Shown here: in pieces, positions 54,184 to 62,809 of the stretch
How positions within the stretch are numbered: the stretch's first letter is position 1
How the letters are laid out: every line of letters starts with the position of its first letter
Assembly (NCBI GenBank): GCA_951813395.1
Contig: OX638356.1
Span: 3,298,501 to 3,362,500 of the forward strand
Direction of reading: 5' to 3'
DNA from: Longimicrobiales bacterium
GTDB lineage: Bacteria; Gemmatimonadota; Gemmatimonadetes; Longimicrobiales; Gaopeijiaceae
DNA length: 64,000 bases
The notes under the pieces: model-generated
What the model saw: the letters and a program-made list of their open reading frames with translations, nothing else
The model's database searches: none
Told to the model about the DNA's origin: nothing
Position numbers and translations under genes: made by a program

Positions 54184-55407
54184 GTGAGCAGGAGAGCGGC
54201 GTTGGTCAACCGAAGAGAGGCCCTCGCGCTGATGGCGGCGGGAGCGGGCGCGGCCGCCTGCGCGCCCGAGGGCGCGAGAGACGGCGATATGGGGTCCGGT
54301 GCGGAAGCGGGCGCGGCACGCGGGGCGGACGCTGGCAGCGGGGATGAGGCCGCGGCCGGGATCTGGGCGAAGGATCCCTCCCGGTTCGTCCAGCACGGCA
54401 CCAACCTGGAGACGCGGCTCGAGGACCTCGACGGTTTCCTCACCCCGAACGACCTCTTTTTCGTGCGCAACCACGCGCCGACTCCCGCGATCGACCCCGC
54501 GTCGTATGTGCTGTCGGTGGGCGGTCCCGGCGCCGCTTCGGAGGTCGAGCTGAGTCTCGACGACCTCAAGGCGCTGCCGAGCGAGACGCTGATCGCCTAC
54601 ATCGAGTGCGCGGGCAACTGGCGCGGCTTCTTCCAGTCGGTCACGGGGCGCACGGCGGCGGGCAGCCAGTGGGGCACGGGCGCGGTGGGATGCGCGGAGT
54701 GGACCGGCCCCAGACTGGCCGACGTGCTGGCGGTCGCGGGTGTGCGCGACGACGCGCTCGAGGTGAATGTGATCGGGCTCGACGACGGCGCGTGGGAGCG
54801 CCCCATGCCGCTCGCGAAGGCGCTCGATCCGGCCACGATCCTGGCCATCACGATGAACGGCGAGCCGCTCCCGCCCGATCACGGCTTTCCCGTGCGCGCG
54901 GTGGTTCCCGGGTGGGTGGGGTCTTCCAGCGTGAAGTGGGTGGGGCGCGTCGAGGTGGCGACCGAAAAGGTGTGGGTGCGGGCGAACACGTCGTCGTACG
55001 TCCTGGTGGGCGATGAGTGGCCCGCGGACCGGTACGCACCCGCCGACGGCGCCCCGATCACGACCGGCAGCGTGAAGAGCGCGCTGGCGTTGCCGAGACC
55101 GGCCCGGCTCGCCGCCGGGACGCATCGGTTGAGAGGGTTCGCCTACTCGCCGCGAGGACCGGTGGCGGGGGTGGAGTGGAGCGCGGACGACGGACCGTGG
55201 GCGCAGGCGCGCCTGATCGGGGCGTCTGCCGACCATCCCCATGCGTGGAGCCGCTTCGAGTTCGAGTGGGAGGCCACGGCGGGCCCGCACACGCTGCGCA
55301 CCCGCGCCACGGACGCCGCCGGTGACACCCAGCCGCTCGAAGGCGTCTACAACGAGAAGGGCTACCTGCTGAACGTCGCGCTGCCCCACCCGGTGGAGGT
55401 AGGCTGA
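54184..55407 (+). CDS. sulfite oxidase-like molybdopterin oxidoreductase (SorA-like)
   Basis: 407 residues. Tat-like signal with twin Arg (NRREALALMAAGAGAAAC), which also ends in a lipobox-like Cys. The Mo-ligand Cys142 lies in YIECAGNWRGFF, and the fold continues with GVRDDALEVNVIGLDD and the C-terminal dimerisation Ig-like domain (VAGVEWSADDGPW). No haem domain is fused, as in bacterial SorA-type sulfite dehydrogenases, where electrons pass to a separate cytochrome c. Such a cytochrome gene is the next one. Start GTG 54184 with GAGAGAGG before it; an ATG at 54133 would add 17 residues. Substrate not proven. Confidence 0.85.
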   Translation: MSRRAALVNRREALALMAAGAGAAACAPEGARDGDMGSGAEAGAARGADAGSGDEAAAGIWAKDPSRFVQHGTNLETRLEDLDGFLTPNDLFFVRNHAPTPAIDPASYVLSVGGPGAASEVELSLDDLKALPSETLIAYIECAGNWRGFFQSVTGRTAAGSQWGTGAVGCAEWTGPRLADVLAVAGVRDDALEVNVIGLDDGAWERPMPLAKALDPATILAITMNGEPLPPDHGFPVRAVVPGWVGSSSVKWVGRVEVATEKVWVRANTSSYVLVGDEWPADRYAPADGAPITTGSVKSALALPRPARLAAGTHRLRGFAYSPRGPVAGVEWSADDGPWAQARLIGASADHPHAWSRFEFEWEATAGPHTLRTRATDAAGDTQPLEGVYNEKGYLLNVALPHPVEVG

Positions 55408-55452
55408 GTCCGGCGACGGCGCTGAGCGACATCGGCCGGCCCGCCTACTTGG

Positions 55453-55485
55453 ATACTCATATTATACTCATACTATACTCATATA
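55453..55485. repeat. three tandem 11-bp repeats, ATACTCATAYT type
   Basis: ATACTCATATT, ATACTCATACT and ATACTCATATA follow each other without gap in an otherwise GC-rich region, between the molybdoenzyme stop and the cytochrome start. The core ATACTCAT is the same octamer (inverse ATGAGTAT) repeated at 46334-46357. Confidence 0.7.
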
Positions 55486-55496
55486 CCCGTCCACCC

Positions 55497-55892
55497 ATGC
55501 CTGCCGACGCGCTCGCGAGCGCCGCCAAGGGTCTCTGGCGCGGTCTGCTGACTGCCACGACAGCCTGGCTCGTTGGCTGCTCTCCGGACGCCCCCGCCCC
55601 CGAGACCGCCGCCGTCGACGGCGAGTGGGCCTACACGGTGCGGTGCAGCTACTGCCACGACGTGCCGAACGGGATCGGGGCCGCCGTGACCCCCAGCGTC
55701 CTGGCCGCGTACTCCACCGTGGGACAGCTCGACCGCTACCTCAGGGTGGCCATGCCGCACGAGGCTCCCGGCAGCTTGCCCGACAACGAGTACGACGCCA
55801 TCCTCCGCTATCTGATCGAGAGCCGGGGACTGATGCCCGAAGGCGGCGACGCCTGGCCGCTGCCGGATTCGACGAGACTGGGCGATGGATAG
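55497..55892 (+). CDS. c-type cytochrome, probable electron acceptor of the molybdoenzyme (SorB-like)
   Basis: 131 residues with a lipobox (WLVGC, Cys28). Haem motif Cys50-Ser-Tyr-Cys53-His54 (CSYCHDVPN) and a later Met (VAMPHEAPG) that can serve as sixth ligand. About 75 residues after the haem site, as in small monohaem class I cytochromes. Adjacent to the SorA-like gene and on the same strand, so a SorAB-type sulfite dehydrogenase pair is the natural reading; it could equally be a general cytochrome. Start ATG at 55497. The intergenic tandem repeats lie just upstream. Confidence 0.8.
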   Translation: MPADALASAAKGLWRGLLTATTAWLVGCSPDAPAPETAAVDGEWAYTVRCSYCHDVPNGIGAAVTPSVLAAYSTVGQLDRYLRVAMPHEAPGSLPDNEYDAILRYLIESRGLMPEGGDAWPLPDSTRLGDG

Positions 55893-55922
55893 ACTTCCTC
55901 CGTCGCGGAAAGGGAAATCGAC

Positions 55923-56195
55923 ATGACCGAACGAAAGAAGCAACCCACCGTCTACCCCCTTCGGATGCCGTCGTCTCTGAGACAGGCCGTCAGGGAAGTG
56001 AGCCGCCGGGACGGGACGAGCATCAACCAGTTCGTCAACACCGCGGTGGCGGAAAAGCTGTCCGCCATGCGCACGGCCGACTTCTTCACCGACCGCGGTT
56101 CGCAAGCGGACATCGAGGCCGCGCGGCGACTCCTGCGGCGGCGCGGCGGGCAGCCACCGGAGCCGTCCGATCGGCTGGACGATCAGGATCTCTAG
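55923..56195 (+). CDS. ribbon-helix-helix protein, HicB/ParD-like antitoxin type
   Basis: 90 residues. VYPLRMPSSLRQAVREVSRRDGTS and the following INQFVNTAVAEKL form the strand-helix-helix pattern of RHH DNA-binding domains with an antitoxin-like C-terminal tail. Usually such proteins pair with a toxin gene, but none is evident here: upstream is a cytochrome gene, downstream a minus-strand propeller gene. It may be an orphan regulator. AAAGGGAAA lies before the ATG. Confidence 0.7.
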   Translation: MTERKKQPTVYPLRMPSSLRQAVREVSRRDGTSINQFVNTAVAEKLSAMRTADFFTDRGSQADIEAARRLLRRRGGQPPEPSDRLDDQDL

Positions 56196-56198
56196 CTT

Positions 56199-57494
56199 CT
56201 ACTCGGGTACGCCGGTGAGACGCCTCACCTCGGCCCGGGGAACGTCGAGTTGGTCCACGCGCCGCCGCAGCAGCAGGTCGCCCCTTGCGTCCAGCACTCT
56301 GTCATCTCCGTTCATCCTGACCGCAAAGAGCGGTTGAGCTTCGTCAATGTCCCACACCCGCCAAGTGACGCTGTCTTGATCGGGGAGCCGGTATTCTCTC
56401 ACCCAGAGTCTCGCGTCGAAATCCGTCAGGAGGGTGTCGATCGCCGGAGCGACGTCATTTGTCGGCCAGTCCGAATACGCCTTCGCAACTTCGGCGTGAT
56501 CCTCACCCCCGGCCATGGAAGGCAACTGACCAGACGCAGCAGCTCTTCTCGCACGCTCCATAAGCTGCTGCACCTGGGACACACGCAGCTGGCGTCCCGC
56601 CCACATCTGTGCCGCTGACAATACTGTGCCCGTCGGAATGGGGATCTCTGCAACCTCCCTGCCACTCCAGTCCAGCACCGCGATAGCGCCGCGGTCAGTG
56701 TCGGCGACAATAAGGCGGTCTTTGGTTGCAGCCTCAAAGGTGCGATGCCCGAATACCACGGCATCGCTTTGTTCGGGTCCGTAGTACATCTCCTCGCCCT
56801 TGGCGTCCGCAACCGGCTGCAGCACGCCGTTGTCATCCACAGCGACATACCACGCCGGGTCCCAGACGCGTCCCTCGCCGAATCTCCCGAAGCTACCAGG
56901 GCCATCACGGAAGACGACGCGTCCGTCGGGGCGAACGCCCACCGGGCGGGAGGTGAAGACATTCTGGAACGGTACCGGCCTAAAGCCCTGCGAGCTTAGA
57001 AACTCGCCACTGGGGGCGATCAACAGCACCCGACGGCGAGGAACGTCCCAAACCAGCATGCCTTGCGGTGCATGGTTCGCACGTGAGATGTGGCCGAACT
57101 CCTCTGGGCCCTCCCCCTTTCGGCCAATCACGCGAGTGCGGCCAGACGAGAGGTCGACCATATGGATCTCGCCACGCTCCACCAGGGCGAGACCGCTGTC
57201 CGGCAGGAAGAGGCCACCAACGACACCAGGCAGTTCGGAGAGGTCGGGATGCTCCGAGGAATCGAAGATTGATTCACCCACCGTGCGGGTGGGAACGCCG
57301 TCTTCAGAGTCGGCACCTTCAGGTCGGTCCCACATCCGGTCCACCCCGCGCCGCTCCTGCCACCCGATGTAGGCTGGGGTGATCCATCGTGTGACCGGAC
57401 CGCCCGGTCGCAGGAGCAGGATCGCGAGCACCAGCAGGATTGCAATCCCGACGATCCTCTTCGGTCGGCCAGTCAATCTCGTGTATATTTGCAT
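56199..57494 (-). CDS. membrane-anchored 6-bladed beta-propeller protein
   Basis: 431 residues. One N-terminal transmembrane helix (IVGIAILLVLAILLL) follows a basic start (MQIYTRLTGRPKR). The rest is a beta-propeller: blades such as DSGLALVERGEIHMVDLSSG, RVLLIAPSGEFLSSQGF and GVRPDGRVVFRDGPG. This is the type often annotated 6-bladed beta-propeller in Gemmatimonadota. Its start codon lies inside a perfect 21-bp palindrome. Divergent from the DUF4143 ATPase gene. No enzyme residues. Confidence 0.75.
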   Translation of the reverse strand: MQIYTRLTGRPKRIVGIAILLVLAILLLRPGGPVTRWITPAYIGWQERRGVDRMWDRPEGADSEDGVPTRTVGESIFDSSEHPDLSELPGVVGGLFLPDSGLALVERGEIHMVDLSSGRTRVIGRKGEGPEEFGHISRANHAPQGMLVWDVPRRRVLLIAPSGEFLSSQGFRPVPFQNVFTSRPVGVRPDGRVVFRDGPGSFGRFGEGRVWDPAWYVAVDDNGVLQPVADAKGEEMYYGPEQSDAVVFGHRTFEAATKDRLIVADTDRGAIAVLDWSGREVAEIPIPTGTVLSAAQMWAGRQLRVSQVQQLMERARRAAASGQLPSMAGGEDHAEVAKAYSDWPTNDVAPAIDTLLTDFDARLWVREYRLPDQDSVTWRVWDIDEAQPLFAVRMNGDDRVLDARGDLLLRRRVDQLDVPRAEVRRLTGVPE

Positions 57495-57507
57495 TTCAAA
57501 TGCAAAT
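57487..57507. promoter_or_regulatory. 21-bp perfect palindrome over a start codon
   Basis: ATTTGCATTT-C-AAATGCAAAT: two 10-bp arms around one base. It includes the ATG of the minus-strand propeller gene (57492-57494) and lies 52 bp before the plus-strand ATPase start. A site bound by a homodimer, controlling both genes, is a reasonable reading. Confidence 0.5.
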
Positions 57508-57558
57508 TTGCAAGCTTCCAAAGCCCAGACAGCGTCCCCTGACGCGATACGGTTGACG

Positions 57559-58776
57559 ATGAAATATATCCGAAGATCCCTGGAGCCAGTGCTCCAGCAG
57601 GCCGCCAGGGAATTCCCGGCCGTCGTCCTTACCGGCCCCAGGCAATCGGGCAAGACGACGCTGCTGAAACACCTGTTCGCCGACGGCCACGGCTACGTCT
57701 CCCTCGAACCTCCCGACACTCGCGCCTCCGCCGAAGAGGATCCCAGGTCGTTCCTGGCCCGCTTTCCCCCACCCGTGATCTACGACGAGGTACAGTTCGC
57801 ACCGGGACTGCTCCCCTACATCAAGGAACTCATCGACGAGGACCGGGGCCGCGCCGGACAGTTTCTCCTCTCCGGCTCCCAGAACCTGCTCCTGAATCAA
57901 AGGATCACCGAATCGCTCCCGGGACGTGCGGCCATCCTTCACCTGTTGCCGATGTCCGGACGCGAGACCGCCGGCAGGATTGACGCGCCATTGGTCTGGG
58001 AGGAGGAAAGCGGGACCGGCTCCGGGCTGCCACTGTCGCCCCGGGACCTGTGGCAGCGGTTCCTTCGGGGCAGCTACCCGGAGCTTGTGGCGAACCCTCA
58101 ACGCGACCTTCACCTCTGGCATTCCAGCTACATCCAGACCTATCTCGAGCGCGATGTACGGTCGCTGCGCCAGGTCGGGGACCTCGGGCAGTTCCAGAGC
58201 TTTCTGAGGGCGGTCGCGGCGCGGACCGGGCAACTCCTCAACCTGAGCGATGTCGCCCGGGATCTGGGTGTGGCCGTGAATACCACGAAAGCCTGGCTGT
58301 CCGTCCTGGAAGCGACGTACCAGGTCTTCATCGTGAGGCCCTATTTCGCCAACATCGGCAAGCGCCTCGTAAAGTCCCCGAGGGTCTACTTCGCCGACCT
58401 CGGGACGCTCTGCCACCTGACCGGACTGAAGGACCCCGACCACGCCGCGTCCGGTCCCCTGGCCGGACCGCTGATGGAAGCGGCGGTACTGGGCGAGATC
58501 ACGAAGACCATGACGCACCGGGGCGAGCGCCCGCAGGTCTGCTTCTGGCGCACCGCGGCCGGCGCGGAGGTCGATTTCGTCGTCGATACCGGCCGGAAAC
58601 TCATCCCCATCGAGGTGAAGACGACGGCCACGCCGCGGCCGGCCATGACCCGGGGCATCCGGTCGTTCCGGAACGACCTCGGTGACCGGTGCGGTCCGGG
58701 CTTCATCATCCATGCCGGGCAGGGCCGGCTGCCAATGGGATCCGGGGTCACCGCGGCAGGATTCGCGAACCTCTAG
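57559..58776 (+). CDS. AAA+ ATPase with DUF4143 domain
   Basis: 405 residues, no signal. Walker A at 26-33 (GPRQSGKTT), then Walker-B-like PPPVIYDEVQ, and SGSQNLLLNQRITESLPGRA, the sensor region. The C-terminal half has the DUF4143 hallmarks: TYLERDVRSLRQVGDLGQFQ, LLNLSDVARDLGVAVNTTKAW (winged helix) and EVDFVVDTGRKLIPIEVKTT, a restriction-endonuclease-like PD-(D/E)xK-style core. Widespread family of unknown function, often strain-variable. Start ATG 57559; a longer frame from 57379 overlaps the divergent propeller gene and is not used. Confidence 0.9.
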   Translation: MKYIRRSLEPVLQQAAREFPAVVLTGPRQSGKTTLLKHLFADGHGYVSLEPPDTRASAEEDPRSFLARFPPPVIYDEVQFAPGLLPYIKELIDEDRGRAGQFLLSGSQNLLLNQRITESLPGRAAILHLLPMSGRETAGRIDAPLVWEEESGTGSGLPLSPRDLWQRFLRGSYPELVANPQRDLHLWHSSYIQTYLERDVRSLRQVGDLGQFQSFLRAVAARTGQLLNLSDVARDLGVAVNTTKAWLSVLEATYQVFIVRPYFANIGKRLVKSPRVYFADLGTLCHLTGLKDPDHAASGPLAGPLMEAAVLGEITKTMTHRGERPQVCFWRTAAGAEVDFVVDTGRKLIPIEVKTTATPRPAMTRGIRSFRNDLGDRCGPGFIIHAGQGRLPMGSGVTAAGFANL

Positions 58777-60585
58777 CTACCGCCCCTCCATCCAGGCCGT
58801 GGACGCCCCTTCGGGCGCGTTGTCGGCCACATGCGCCGCCATCTGGCGCACGAGGTCGGCGTTGGTGAAGGGCGACCAGCCGTGACCCTTCATCGGGGCG
58901 CCGTGGATGAACTCACCGGCGTAGTGGGGGTCGGTCGTGCTCTCCAGGAACTCCTCCATCAGGTAGACCGCGTACGGCAGGTAGAAGTGGTCCATTTCGG
59001 GGTTGTAGATGCGGATCTTGCCGACCAGGTCCGGGCCGATCCGCGACCAGTTCTCCTCGGCGTAGTGGCGGAGATCGTAGCCGTTGTCGCGCATGTAGTA
59101 GGCCACCTCGCGGTCGATGATTCCGGTGTCCAGGTCCCACAGCCGCCTCGGATAGCCGTCCTCATCCGTCGGCCCGTAGGCCGCGTGCCAGGCGTCGAGC
59201 TGTCCGGCGCCCCGCCCCCGCGAGCCCTGCGCCACCTCCAGCTGGCTGATCTGGCGGTTGCTGCCCACCGGCTGTCCCTCCACCGTCCGCTGGAACATGC
59301 GCTCGGGCGCGCCCGGCACCGAGCCCGGCACGATGAACGCGCTTTCGTCCTCGTAGATGTTGACCAGCTGGTAGCGCCGGAAGTCGATCGGATCGGGGTA
59401 GTAGGTCCACGTGCCGCCGTAGTAGGTCGGGTAGTGGAGCATCTTGGCGAGCGAGATCCAGCCTCCGGTGGAGCCGCCGGTCATGACGCGCGCGTACGGT
59501 TCGCCGATCAGCCGGAAGTTCTCCTCGATGTACGGGATCAGCTCTTCGTGGATGGCGTCGCCGTAGGGTCCGTTGTTGGCCGAGTTGAGGCCGTAGGAGT
59601 CGTCGAAGTAGGGCGTCGGATGCTGCAATATGACCGCGACCACGCGTGGGAAGTCGTCACCCATCCATGCCTGCGCGAATTCGTAGCCCGACTCGCGCAT
59701 GCCACCCGCCTCTCGCCGCATCTGCGAGAACAGCGCATCGCCGGAAGGCGGCTCGGTGGTGAATCCGAACACCGGGTCCAGTGTGAAGTGCCCCTCCTCG
59801 ATCACGAGCGGGTAGCGCATGTCGGGGTTCTCGTCGAAGCCGCGCGGCAGCAGCACGACCGCACCCAGGTACATGGGGTGGCCCCACCAACGGGTAAGGA
59901 TGTCGCTCTGGATCCTGACGCGCTTCACCCACTCCGTGTCGGACGGCACCTCGATCGCGGGGATCTCGCCGGTGAGCTCGAACTCGATCACCTCGTCGCT
60001 GGCCGGATCGACCCGGACCCGGCGGGGCTCACTGAAGTAGTTGCCCGGCGAGAATGCCCAGCGTTGCCCCTCCCACTGGTCCTGGGGCGCCCAGATGGTG
60101 TGTCCGTCGGCGCGCTCGTACTCGGTGTAGACGTGCAGGATGGCCTGGACCCAGTAATCGCCGGCGGGCAGGCCGCCGAGGCGGCGGTATGGGTAGCCGT
60201 CGGCGCCCGCATCGATGACCATGGCGTCGCCGGGGGCGGCCTGTTCGACGTCGGCGGAGAAGAAGGGCACCTCGCCGTTGCGCTGGCGGGCCGAGTTGTA
60301 GCCGGCGATCCGGGGCTCGGGGTCGTCGGACGGCGCGAAGACGGTGAACAGGCGGCCGGTAAGGGGGCCGTCGTGCAGCGCGGCGTTGTGGGTGACCTCG
60401 ATACGGAGTTGGGCGGTGGCCGCCGAGGCGTCGCCGGATGCGGTTCCCCCGGCCTGCGGGGCGGGCTGGCAGGTCGCGGCGGCGGCGGCGAGAAAGGCGA
60501 CGGCGGCAATCCGGGCGGCGGGCCGCGTGAACGGGCGGGCGGGTGGGCGAGTGAGCGGGCGGGCGGGCGAGGACGGTGCGCGCAT
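58777..60585 (-). CDS. esterase-like alpha/beta-hydrolase lipoprotein
   Basis: 602 residues. The signal region is unusually rich in Pro/Arg repeats (PARPLTRPPARPFTRPAAR) before a lipobox (AAATC, Cys39). After about 150 residues of a beta-rich domain comes an enterochelin-esterase-type hydrolase: nucleophile elbow GGSTGG (Ser372), PRVVAVILQHPTPYFDDSYG and a late HGW (MKGHGWSPF) for the acid-base residues. Substrate unknown. GGAGGG lies just before the ATG at 60585. Longer frame to 60759 lacks a ribosome site. Confidence 0.8.
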   Translation of the reverse strand: MRAPSSPARPLTRPPARPFTRPAARIAAVAFLAAAAATCQPAPQAGGTASGDASAATAQLRIEVTHNAALHDGPLTGRLFTVFAPSDDPEPRIAGYNSARQRNGEVPFFSADVEQAAPGDAMVIDAGADGYPYRRLGGLPAGDYWVQAILHVYTEYERADGHTIWAPQDQWEGQRWAFSPGNYFSEPRRVRVDPASDEVIEFELTGEIPAIEVPSDTEWVKRVRIQSDILTRWWGHPMYLGAVVLLPRGFDENPDMRYPLVIEEGHFTLDPVFGFTTEPPSGDALFSQMRREAGGMRESGYEFAQAWMGDDFPRVVAVILQHPTPYFDDSYGLNSANNGPYGDAIHEELIPYIEENFRLIGEPYARVMTGGSTGGWISLAKMLHYPTYYGGTWTYYPDPIDFRRYQLVNIYEDESAFIVPGSVPGAPERMFQRTVEGQPVGSNRQISQLEVAQGSRGRGAGQLDAWHAAYGPTDEDGYPRRLWDLDTGIIDREVAYYMRDNGYDLRHYAEENWSRIGPDLVGKIRIYNPEMDHFYLPYAVYLMEEFLESTTDPHYAGEFIHGAPMKGHGWSPFTNADLVRQMAAHVADNAPEGASTAWMEGR

Positions 60586-60688
60586 GGGTCCCTCCGGAGC
60601 TGGCGGTGAACGGTGAAGGTGCGGGGTTGGCGGACGGGGCGGCAAGGGCACGCGGGCCCTGCCGGAGACGGGCGGAAGGCGCTCCCGG

Positions 60689-62194
60689 TTACGTGGGCCC
60701 CGGTGCCATGTGCGGCATCCGGTCGAACCAGGGGCGTGCCCGCTCGAGTTGTCCGGCAAGCCGCAGGAGTGTCGCTTCGTCGCCGACCCTTGCCACGAAG
60801 TGCACCCCGACGGGGAGCCCGGCCGCGTTCCAATGCAGCGGCACCGACATGGCCGGCTGCCCGCTGATGTTGAAGACGGGCGTCCAGGGTGTGTACTCGA
60901 ACGCGCTGTCGGCGATACGGTCCAGCAGTCGGCCCGCCTTGATCAGGTGTCCCGATCCCAGCGCGCCCACCAGCCGCAGCTGGACGTGCTCGGACCGACT
61001 CGGCGGAAGCGCACCGATCTTCGGTGGCGGTGTCGTGACGGTGGGGGTCACGAGGACGTCGTAGTCGGTGAAGAATCGGCCGACGGCCTTGCCGCAGCGC
61101 TCAAGCAGCCGCAGGGAGTCGGCGAGTTCCCGGGCCGAAACCGCCCCGGACACCAGGCCGAGCGCCCAGGTCAACGGCTCCAGCTCCGTCCGGCGCGGCC
61201 GCCGGCCCAGGATCCGCGCAAGATCCTCGAACTCCGCGCCGACTTCGCCCGCGACCATGACCATGAAGGCGCGTGCAAACGCCTTGCCGTCGATGCGGGG
61301 CGTGGCTTCGGTGAGGTGATGGCCGAGCTCTTCCAGCAGCCCGGCCGCTTCGGCGACGGCCTGCGCGCAGTCCGTGTGGGCCGGTGTCGACCCCACGATC
61401 GGCTCCGCCGTCCACGCGATGCGCAGGGGAGCCGGATCGGCGGTGACCTCGTCGGCGAAGGGGCCGCCGGGCGGCGCGATCCTGTACGGCGCGCCGGGCT
61501 CGGTGCCGTGCGTGGCGTCGAGCATCGCCGCGCTGTCCCGCACCGAGCGTGTGAGCACGTGCTCGATGACAGACCCGCGCCACGACTCGGCATCTCGGGG
61601 TCCCGCCGGGATGCGTCCCCGGGTCGGCTTCAGCCCGAAGAGCCCGCAGCACGAGGCGGGCATGCGGATCGAGCCCGCACCGTCGCCGGCACCCGCGATC
61701 GGCACGATCCCCGCCGCCACCGCCGCCGCGGATCCCCCGCTCGATCCCCCCGGCGTGCGGTCCAGCGCCCACGGGTTTCGGCAGGGTCCCCACAGTTCCG
61801 GCTCGGTATAGGGCAAGAGGCCGAACTCGGGGACATTGGTCTTGCCCAGGATGGAGACGCCGGTGGCGCGCACGCGCCGCACCAGCTCCGTGTCCTCCTC
61901 AACGACGAGGTCCCTGGCCACCCGGCTGCCCCCGGACGTCGGGTGCCCGGCATAGCCGCTCAGCAGATCCTTGGCCAGAAAGGGCACGCCTGCGAAGATC
62001 GCCTGGCGGTCGATCCCGGCCGCGCGCTGGCGGGCCTCCGAAGCCATGCGGTATACAACGGCGTTGATCGTCGGATTGACCTGTTCAAGGCGCCCGACCG
62101 CCACCTCGATCAGCTCCGCCGGCGTGACCTCGCCGGCGCGCACGAGCCTGGCGAGCGCCGTGCCATCGTGGCGAACGTATTCTTCGTGGGTCAT
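60689..62194 (-). CDS. amidase (amidase-signature family)
   Basis: 501 residues. The Ser-cisSer-Lys triad is present: Lys75 in [11 protein letters not shown], cis-Ser151 in [10 protein letters not shown] and Ser175 in [14 protein letters not shown]. It hydrolyses carboxamides; no signal peptide, so cytosolic. Length is right for a stand-alone amidase rather than GatA (no gatB/gatC nearby). Start ATG 62194; the open frame to 62872 overlaps the divergent PH-domain gene and is not used. Possibly uses amides produced by the many exported hydrolases here. Confidence 0.9.
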   Translation of the reverse strand: MTHEEYVRHDGTALARLVRAGEVTPAELIEVAVGRLEQVNPTINAVVYRMASEARQRAAGIDRQAIFAGVPFLAKDLLSGYAGHPTSGGSRVARDLVVEEDTELVRRVRATGVSILGKTNVPEFGLLPYTEPELWGPCRNPWALDRTPGGSSGGSAAAVAAGIVPIAGAGDGAGSIRMPASCCGLFGLKPTRGRIPAGPRDAESWRGSVIEHVLTRSVRDSAAMLDATHGTEPGAPYRIAPPGGPFADEVTADPAPLRIAWTAEPIVGSTPAHTDCAQAVAEAAGLLEELGHHLTEATPRIDGKAFARAFMVMVAGEVGAEFEDLARILGRRPRRTELEPLTWALGLVSGAVSARELADSLRLLERCGKAVGRFFTDYDVLVTPTVTTPPPKIGALPPSRSEHVQLRLVGALGSGHLIKAGRLLDRIADSAFEYTPWTPVFNISGQPAMSVPLHWNAAGLPVGVHFVARVGDEATLLRLAGQLERARPWFDRMPHMAPGPT

Positions 62195-62242
62195 GCTCTG
62201 ACAGCTGTCTCCTGTGGGACTCGCGCCTACTACATTGGTGGC

Positions 62243-62809
62243 ATGTTCGCTAACGACGAAGTGCCGACCGAATCCTTGCCCGTCGCGGAACGGGTCGACT
62301 GGCAGCCGCTGCATCCCCGATTCGCGCAGCGTCTGCAGGCCGGCGTGCTCCTCCGTGTCCTCGTATTTGCGGGAGTCGGAGCAGCCCTGCACTACGGCGT
62401 CGCGACGGGGGGCATGGCGGGGCTGGCCAGGGCCGCGCACCTGCTCTCGACGACCGCGTGGACGGTGTTCGGGGCGCTCTCTCTCTGGGCGCTGGCGTGG
62501 CCCGCGATCGCGGTGCGCTTCCGCGGCTACGCCGTTCGTGATCGGGACATCCTGTACAGGTCGGGCGTGCTCTGGCGTTCGGTGCGGGCCGTGCCCTTCA
62601 ACCGCGTCCAGCACACCAAGACCGACAGCACGCCCCTGGACCGGCGTTTCGGCCTGGCCAACCTTTCCATCTTCCCGGCGGGCGGCGGCGCTCACAAGAT
62701 CCGCGGGCTCGGCGGAGAGACAGCGGAGCGGCTGCGGGCGTTCGTCTCGGCGCGCATCGAAGCAGAGACCCCCGAGACGACGGACTCCGACGTTGGCAAG
62801 CCGGCCTGA
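62243..62809 (+). CDS. PH-domain membrane protein, YdbS-like
   Basis: 188 residues. Two hydrophobic helices (about 35-85) precede a bacterial PH domain: YAVRDRDILYRSGVLWRSVRAVPFNRVQHTKT, with the conserved VPFxRVQ motif, and GGGAHKIRGLG. In E. coli and Bacillus this family (YdbS) pairs with a larger YdbT protein and helps tolerance to class IIa-type peptides; here the pair gene follows with overlap. Start ATG 62243, 48 bp from the divergent amidase. Confidence 0.85.
   Translation: MFANDEVPTESLPVAERVDWQPLHPRFAQRLQAGVLLRVLVFAGVGAALHYGVATGGMAGLARAAHLLSTTAWTVFGALSLWALAWPAIAVRFRGYAVRDRDILYRSGVLWRSVRAVPFNRVQHTKTDSTPLDRRFGLANLSIFPAGGGAHKIRGLGGETAERLRAFVSARIEAETPETTDSDVGKPA

Noticed and set aside
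55453-55485. Minus-strand mini-frames (Met-Ser-Ile-Val/Ile stop) at the second ATACTCAT array
   Set aside because: No minus-strand gene follows, so a start-stop cascade like that at 46334 has no purpose here.
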